DNA of 64,000 nt, from NCBI GenBank assembly GCA_027946365.1, contig JAPEUQ010000004.1, positions 2,108,001 to 2,172,000 of the forward strand, given 5' to 3'. Numbering within the stretch: the first letter of the stretch is position 1; every line of letters begins with the position of its first letter. This DNA comes from Kalmusia sp. IMI 367209 (Eukaryota; Ascomycota; Dothideomycetes; Pleosporales; Didymosphaeriaceae). The notes below the pieces were generated by a model. That model searched no databases. It worked only from the letters and a program-made list of their open reading frames with translations, and was not told where the DNA came from. Made by a program: the position numbers and the translations under genes. This document shows positions 58,479 through 64,000 of the stretch, one piece after another.

Positions 58479-59322
58479 TCAAGCTTCGGGAGCAGCCTTC
58501 GCTGTAGCGTTTTCTCCCGCCGCAGGGGCAGTAGCAGGGGGAGCACCGCCACCGCCAGCGGCTGCGGCTGGAGCTGGAATGAACCTGATAACAACGTTAA
58601 ACATCTTTCTGTGCGAAGGGACGTGCATACTTACGCAGCGTTTGCAAGCCCGATGGTGCTCGTAGTTCCGCCAGCAATAGCCGTCCCGTCCGTTGACTTG
58701 TTTGTGCCTTGCGCCGCTTTGACGAAGTCAACGACTTGTTGTGCGCTCGTCCTGTGGGCTGAGTTAGTAGCTGGGATATACTAGTAGCGCGGGTAGCTTA
58801 CGGATTGATGATCATGACTTGACCTTCTTGACAATGGGGACCCGTCGAACAGAAGATGAACATGGGATCGGTACTTGCGACGACCATGTTGAAGGTGCCC
58901 ACGTCGGTCTGGCCATCTTGAAACGGAATGTGGCCACTGTTCACGCCACCCCCCAGAGGTGTGCATGGTGCTTCCAGTGTGCTTTGGGTGGCGGTATGGT
59001 TTCCGTTGCTGAACTGGAACTGTACAATGTCCCCAACAGCAGCCTGGAGACGGTTCAGCGTTCCTTCATGTTTGAGGTTTGCTGCTGTTGCTTACGACTA
59101 CTGAGTTGGGCGCGAAGGTGTCTTGTGGCCCGCCAACTACCACTGGAATGACTGCATTCTGTCGGGCTTCGAGGTTGGCTGTTGCTGTTAGTTATAACAG
59201 GATCGTCTTTTATGAGTACCTTAATTACCTCGCAGACCGGAGCCGTGAAGCATCTTTGGCTTCGCATGGGGAATAGCACTGACTGATGCCACCAGCAGAA
59301 GGGATGTCAACATCAACTTCAT
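58479..59322 (-). CDS. Secreted cupredoxin-like protein
   Basis: Five exons, 59322-59229, 59178-59096, 59043-58802, 58751-58635 and 58584-58479 (introns 50, 52, 50 and 50 nt), give 213 aa in phase. The signal peptide is MKLMLTSLLLVASVSA. The cupredoxin domain (about 40-140) shows the usual fungal order: VVVGGPQDTFAPNSVVAAVGDIVQFQF, NGNHTATQSTLEAPCTPL, FNMVVASTDPMFIFCSTGPHCQEGQVMII. Candidate copper ligands are the His of GNHT, Cys of FCST and His of GPHC. A linker (VVDFVKAAQGTNKS) and an Ala/Gly/Pro-rich C terminus follow, which may be a wall-bound or GPI-type tail, though no clear terminal hydrophobic anchor is seen. Such proteins are extracellular; electron transfer or copper binding is possible but unproven. 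Confidence 0.92.
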
Positions 59323-59946
59323 GGCTACAACTACACTCTAGGAGTCTCAGGCGCTAAATAAAACTAGAAAGGATGATTGACACCGCTCAACGGCTAAAAT
59401 TTTTAAAAGAACAATAAACAAAAAGCCGTTCTACAGCTGTATCAATCGAAAAGAAGCTATAAGGAATGACGAGAGGAGAGAGCGTGAAGGAGAGACGGAG
59501 ATGCGGAAGGGGATCTTCCTCACAATTGTATAGGCCACATAGGGTGGAGCAGAAATGGGGTCTCGGGTTCCGCGGCTTGCTCAGCACGCAATTTGGCCAT
59601 CCTTTGATAGTACGCAAGAGACCAAGGAGATGCATGAAACTTGGGTTGAGGTCGCCTCGTCACTACCAGCTGGGCAAGGACGCGTAGGATGACGGACTAC
59701 AGCTGTCAGACTAGAACGGCCAAAACGTCGCATGTTGCACCAAACGGCTAAAGGTGTTTACCTCAGCCTTGGGGCATGCCTCGAATAAGGCGATGAGGTT
59801 GTACGATGGAATAGTGCCGTTTGAGGTGGTCTAAGAACGGTGGGGCTACACTGGGCGCTTGCACCGTGCCGTAGCCGCAACGACTTGCCGAGTGCGTGAT
59901 TGCTGTTTGGAAACCTTGCGTGCCTAAACACAATAACAAGGAAGGC
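59323..59946. other. Intergenic region
   Basis: Promoter of the cupredoxin gene. Chance ORFs only. Confidence 0.45.
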
Positions 59947-60267
59947 CTAGTTTGCTATAAGAGATGCCGAAGCACCGTATATGGCATGTTCAAGCGATCT
60001 GACATCCTCATGCGCAATCACGACAATGATGCGCGCCCATGTAGGGCAAAAGTTGCAGCGCACAGGAGGAAGCGCTCCCGTAGGGTTAGGAGTGATGGAA
60101 GAGATGGTAGCCATTTGCAAGGGCGTGAAAAAAGACGTCTTTGTTGCGGCAAGCATAGCATAATAATCACGCGATGCGGTGGTGATGGCGACGACGATGT
60201 TTCGAGCGGAAACGCTGGCGTGCCTGAGGAATACATGGCTCCGCAACGTGCCAAGACACAGCTCCAT
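59947..60267 (-). CDS. Weak hypothetical protein candidate
   Basis: A 106-codon minus-strand frame starting MELCLGTLRSHVFLRHASV, of balanced composition, with segments such as NIVVAITTASRDYYAML and ARIIVVIAHEDVRSLEH. No signal peptide or domain. The opposite strand (59981-60163) also reads plausibly, so one of the two is a shadow. No splice or family evidence. Confidence 0.2.
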   Translation of the reverse strand: MELCLGTLRSHVFLRHASVSARNIVVAITTASRDYYAMLAATKTSFFTPLQMATISSITPNPTGALPPVRCNFCPTWARIIVVIAHEDVRSLEHAIYGASASLIAN

Positions 60268-61452
60268 CTGAGCGGAAAGATCAGTGAGGTGCGTTTTCAA
60301 TCCGTTCTTACCTATGCACATATGTCTACTCAAAAAAGCCTGGTTCAGGTATATGTTAAATGCTGCGTGACCTGCGTTGCATGGATACTCTGTACAACAA
60401 ATGACTCAGCTTATGCCTCGTTTAGAGTACCGTTGTCCTTCCTTCTGGAAAATATTACCACACGTAGGCGCCATTCAGACGCATCAGTTGTGTAACGTAG
60501 CACCTCGACGACCTCGTAGCGACTATGAATGTCGAAGCAGCTCAAAGCGCCGTTGGAAAGGGTAGAAGACCCACAAACGTTCGCTGACCCACGTTCCCGC
60601 CTTCAACGGCTGTAGACCATCGACTCGAGGGCTTCCATCAATGTCACGAGAAGAAAGTCGTCCATCGCCACCAAAACGCCCGACACCGGCTACCAAACAG
60701 CAATCCACTTTTGGAGAACACGCACGTGCAAAACATATGTACAAGGATCACCACGTAAGCCCAAAATTGGCTCATGCCATAGCTGTCTCCCAAGCCTCTC
60801 GATGTCGTTGTCGAATCTGGACCACAGCCCCCTATCCGCCCGGACGCCACCTCAACGCCTAGAACTAGAGCAACTCGTGTTCAGATATTGCTCACCACTG
60901 AGTTCAGTTTTAGGAAGGTAATGTGGGCGCCCCGTTAGCCGTCACTGACTCGCGACCGCGGCGCTGGGCACGCGTCAACACCGCGAACTTCCTCACTATC
61001 GTTCAACGTTTAGGGACGGACGCCGTCGTACAGCGTTAGACATGGCCAGCGACACGCGCGGGTGCGCGGCTATACTACGCCTGCTATATTACTACTCTAT
61101 GTAGTTAGTTGGCACTCCGCATCGCCAAGCATGTTTCCCTGTAAAAGAGTGAGAGCGGAAAGCTAGATTGGGCGTCTCTCGTGCGGGCGCAGGTGGCGTG
61201 GAAAACCAATGCATAGGTCGAGTGACTGCACTGACGGCCCATAAACGTTGCGCTTGCACGCGCCTTCACTCTGGATCGTGCGTTTGCTTCTCACCGATTG
61301 CGCGCGACGACCAACGAGCGCTGTGCTTTATAAAATCACCTCAACATCTGCTCCCCTTCTCTCAACATCGCTCGTTAGGTGTGCGCCGGGGTTAACAACA
61401 ACAACAACACCACCATTGTATTCCTACCCATACCTTAATCCTAATTAAGGCA
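60268..61452. other. Intergenic and promoter region of the secreted protein gene
   Basis: 1.2 kb. A TATA box lies at 61329-61335, then a pyrimidine-rich leader and an (AAC)5 run at 61394-61408, just before the ATG at 61453. A short plus-strand frame at 60641-60862 is unsupported. Confidence 0.5.
61329..61335 (+). promoter_or_regulatory. TATA box of the secreted protein gene
   Basis: TATAAAA located 118 bases upstream of the start codon, followed by a pyrimidine-rich CT stretch; a classical arrangement for a strongly regulated fungal gene. Confidence 0.55.
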
Positions 61453-62262
61453 ATGAGCGCTTGGACTATGGCTCGCATTTTTGCGCTCGCACTTGCCTCA
61501 ATCGCAACTGCCCAACCGACTCGGGATGTGCCTTGCGGTCCGGATAGTACGTCACTCATGAAGCACGCTCGACCTTCGAACGTTGCGTATTGCATTCAGA
61601 CATCCACTGACCACGCACATCCAGATGTAAACATCCGCGACCCGCCCACTTTGGCTGTTAAGCGCTTTCCAACCTGGGTGCCCCCGCCCACCGGCTGGAT
61701 TTTCAAGCCCTGGTACCAAGTGCAATCCAGCAACGAGCAAAACTTGCAGCTCCGCAACTTCCAATGGGACCCCACACCTGTCGACGCCTCCAATCCCGAT
61801 GGCCCCATCAACGACCTCTCGTCTTTCCAGCTCCAAAACAACGACAAAGTCTACACTTCCTACGGCGTTGCGACTCCCAACAACTCGTTCCCTGCGCTCC
61901 TCGACTACCGCGGCACTGGCATCCTCGAAAATGCTACTAGCCAGTACAGTTGGCTCGGCTGGGGCTGCGACATCAACGGCAACGATTACTACGTGTCGTA
62001 TTCGAGTTCAGCTGAGGCTTCCAACTCGCCAGCTGGACTGGACATTATGAGCGTTGTTGATACTGGAGTGGACCAGCAGACGGCGGATACGGTAATCAAG
62101 AAACTGAAAAACTCGGATCTCGCGGAGATACGGGAACTTAGTGGCCGGGTTATTGGCACCATTCAAGATGGTGGGAGGCGTGGTATGGATCGCATCGATA
62201 CGTGCGACGACGAGTGCAAGACCAACAAGGACTTGATTGATATTATTGGCGGTGGCTCTTGA
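61453..62262 (+). CDS. Secreted protein of unknown function, 269 aa
   Basis: An intronless frame starting MSAWTMARIFALALASIATA, a signal peptide with cleavage likely near residue 20 (AQPTRD); an inner Met (MARIF) is an alternative start. A KR pair (LAVKR) at about residues 70-71 could be a processing site. The mature part is rich in Trp, Tyr, Asn and Asp, with an FPALLDYRGTGILENATSQYSWLGWG core, three NxS/T sites and few cysteines, two of them in a terminal CDDEC. The FPALLDYRG...YSWLGWG-D-YYVSY pattern suggests a small beta-barrel, lipocalin-like fold; this is only a resemblance. Extracellular, possibly host-facing. Promoter has a TATA box. Confidence 0.85.
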   Translation: MSAWTMARIFALALASIATAQPTRDVPCGPDSTSLMKHARPSNVAYCIQTSTDHAHPDVNIRDPPTLAVKRFPTWVPPPTGWIFKPWYQVQSSNEQNLQLRNFQWDPTPVDASNPDGPINDLSSFQLQNNDKVYTSYGVATPNNSFPALLDYRGTGILENATSQYSWLGWGCDINGNDYYVSYSSSAEASNSPAGLDIMSVVDTGVDQQTADTVIKKLKNSDLAEIRELSGRVIGTIQDGGRRGMDRIDTCDDECKTNKDLIDIIGGGS

Positions 62263-62561
62263 GGGTCTACGTGGTCTGCGTCATGGTGGTCACGAAGGCC
62301 GGGGTCGAGATTGATGATATGCTATGTAAGGGTCTTCGAAAAGTTAGCATTTGGTCGGTCCTTTGGGCGAGATACCCGTCGGCAATTTGATAACATGCGA
62401 AATTACATACATACCTGGCTTTGGCTAGTTCTGCGAAATCCCGCTCGATCTTACATCTCTCTCTCGGTGCTAACCGAAACGTCTGTCTTAAAGATTCCTC
62501 GTGTGTCCCATCATCATATGAAGCTGTAAATTCGAGGTTGCACTTTTCTTTCTGCACGGCC
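62263..62561. other. Convergent intergenic region
   Basis: 3' flanks of the secreted protein gene and RRP41. Nothing else seen. Confidence 0.5.
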
Positions 62562-63356
62562 TCAAGAAAACCTTTTCCCGTACTCTTTGACTACGCCATC
62601 TAGTATCTCCCTCATTCTCCTGCACCCATCAATACCAACGGCCAACATACCTTCCACGCGCTCCATTCTCACCCTGGTCTCCATGATCAACACCGACACC
62701 CTATCGCTCCTGCCCAATGTGCCCACTGTGAGGAACGGCAGCTCTTGCTCTTCCAAATTGTTGAGGTCGAGGAGAGGGTCGGAGTTGTCGGAGTCGGCGG
62801 AGGTTGCGGACGAGGCAGCTGTGCATGCGACGAGGTAGTCGGTCATGGGTACACCAGCATCGATCAGGGCGAGGGTTGATGCGTTGATACAAGCAGCAAG
62901 CAGCGAGCCATCTTGCGAGAGGATATGGATGTTCAGAGTTATGGTCGAGTGTGGGTAGAGATGCGTGAGAAGGAGTGAGGAGTAGGCGGTCTCAAGTGTG
63001 TGCTGCATCTCAGACGTTCGTCTATCCGGTATTAGCATCCTAGTGATAGCCCCAGTCTACAGACATGCTTACTTATCATTCTTCCTCTTGCGCCTCTCCA
63101 GCCCGCTGAAGCCCGCAAAGCCGATCTCAACCTCGACTTTCGCCTCGTTGTCTTTGCCGCCCCGCTGGCCTGATTGACGCCCCTCTGCTGGCCCGGTGAC
63201 GGTGCAGAGGACCTTTGTGTTGCCCATTTCGAGATACGAAGAGCCATCTGCGGCAGCCTGTGTGCTAATTTGTGCGTGTATGTTGCGGAGCTCATTCCAT
63301 CGGCGGCCGTCTAAACGAAGGAGCGCGAGCGAGTATGTGGACGTGTCGAGCGGCAT
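62562..63356 (-). CDS. rrp41: Exosome core subunit Rrp41 (Ski6)
   Basis: Exon 63356-63073 and exon 63021-62562 (51-nt intron with GCTAAT branch) give 247 aa, the length of yeast Ski6. It is an RNase PH-fold protein: MPLDTSTYSLALLRLDGRRWNELR opens with the conserved DGRR...E block, followed by GSSYLEMGNTKVLCTVTGPAE and, after the splice join KNDK-RTSEMQHTLE, HILSQDGSLLAACINASTLALIDAGVPM. Rrp41 pairs with Rrp45 in the six-subunit ring of the RNA exosome in nucleus and cytoplasm, processing and degrading RNA. The eukaryotic ring is catalytically inert; the complex relies on Rrp44 and Rrp6. It is divergent from the gene at the right edge, with about 400 bp between starts. Confidence 0.96.
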
Positions 63357-63756
63357 TGTGGTATGTTTCGATATATGGATTATGCGACAGGAAAGAAAGG
63401 TTCAAATGTAGAGAGTGGATGAGCTTTGAAAGCCCGCTCGTAACTATAGAAGCTGGGTCTGTTGGAAGGGCTGCGCAACACCACATCAATTGATATTTCG
63501 GCCGGTCAAAGCTCGCAAGGCCAGGACCAAAGGCTTAGCAGCCCCGCAGGTGCACGTGAAGACGTGTACGCGCATTCGATAGCGCGACTGACTCCTTCAC
63601 CTTTCATGACGTAACAGCAACTCCACCATATGCGCAGAATAACCCGCAATGCTTCCATACAACGGCAAACATTTCCACCAACCGCGCTTACCTCGATAGC
63701 TCGTCAAGTAGACGAATGTCTTTGACATCCACACCATCGCCCTTCAACTCGCCGTC
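63357..63756. other. Divergent promoter of RRP41 and the right-edge gene
   Basis: 400 bp between two divergent ATGs; no distinct motif noted. Confidence 0.5.
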
Positions 63757-64000
63757 ATGGCGCGCTACAAAGAAAAAGGCAACGAACACGAGAGGGCTCT
63801 ACGCGCATTCGCCGAAAGTCAGATGAGCAGCGACAGCGACGATGGGCTTGACATTGTTCAATCAACGCGCAAAGGTCTGGATTTGTCACAGTACATCGAC
63901 GGTCCACTTGCACCAGCTCTTCATCCCTATACAGTCTGCTGACTTTTGATAGAGCTCACACAACCACAGCAACAGTCACAAGATGCAGAAATAGGTGGAA
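63757..64000 (+). CDS. Hypothetical protein, 3' partial
   Basis: Exon 63757-63901 encodes MARYKEKGNEHERALRAFAE, then an acidic stretch (SSDSDDGLDIVQSTRKGLDLSQYID). A 51-nt intron (63902-63952, weak donor GTCCAC, GCTGAC branch, ATAG acceptor) joins in phase to ELTQPQQQSQDAEIGG, which continues out of the window. Without the intron the frame would stop at 63942. Predicted charged, probably intracellular. No family recognised from this fragment. Confidence 0.55.

Noticed and set aside
1..64000. CRISPR arrays, prokaryotic operons, rRNA genes, intact transposons or polyketide/peptide synthetase genes
   Set aside because: None seen: no regularly spaced repeats, spliceosomal introns throughout, no reverse transcriptase, transposase, KS or A-domain motifs in any frame I read.

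Overview
This window is nuclear DNA of a filamentous ascomycete, most likely a Dothideomycete; that placement is inferred from gene content and style, not proven. The support is: genes are single transcription units split by short introns (most 45-60 nt, GTANGT-like donors, CTAAC/CTGAC-like branch sites); there are no operons or Shine-Dalgarno sites; and the families are fungal (ABCC and DHA2 pumps, cutinase, Zn2Cys6 regulator, fungal BTB proteins, secreted cupredoxin). Exon joins were worked out by hand from reading frame, splice signals and family fit, and most multi-exon models close in phase.

Left part (1-20 kb): the 3' two thirds of an ABCC transporter converge on a secreted cutinase. 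A DUF2237 protein and the Cdc48 cofactor Doa1/Ufd3 (PLAA) follow on the minus strand, then a BTB protein on the plus strand. After these come two low-complexity minus-strand proteins, one with VREPSRRV repeats and one with a PPxY-type tail, and a divergent protein kinase. Next are a small membrane-protein candidate, a degraded GH35 beta-galactosidase, and a secreted Cys-rich single-pass membrane protein.

Middle part (20-37 kb): a five-exon Zn2Cys6 regulator with a 19-nt microexon, two small hypothetical genes, and a BTB gene that looks broken. A divergent pair of major facilitator transporters (DHA2 type and FucP/FHS-like) shares a 626-bp promoter containing a 12-bp palindrome. Then come a small membrane protein, an aldo/keto reductase with a possible mitochondrial leader, and an orphan three-exon candidate.

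Right part (37-64 kb): the stretch 37.2-54.2 kb is gene-poor. It holds only a Myb/SANT-like nuclear protein and a KDEL receptor (ERD2) with a long acidic tail, plus an 11-bp minisatellite and a degraded coding locus. After it lie a small two-exon candidate, an 832-aa 2-oxoglutarate/Fe(II) oxygenase-like protein that seems to lack one iron ligand, a secreted cupredoxin, a secreted tryptophan-rich protein and the exosome subunit Rrp41. A divergent gene then runs off the right edge.

Functionally this is ordinary fungal chromosome: housekeeping genes (Doa1, Erd2, Rrp41) mixed with a plant- or environment-facing set (cutinase, cupredoxin, secreted proteins, efflux pumps, AKR). No secondary-metabolite backbone enzyme, intact transposon, CRISPR array or rRNA gene was seen. 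The most unusual items are the decayed GH35 gene, the BTB gene with a stop codon formed exactly at an exon junction, the iron-ligand-deficient oxygenase, the microexon, the shared palindrome between the two transporters, and the extended KDEL receptor.
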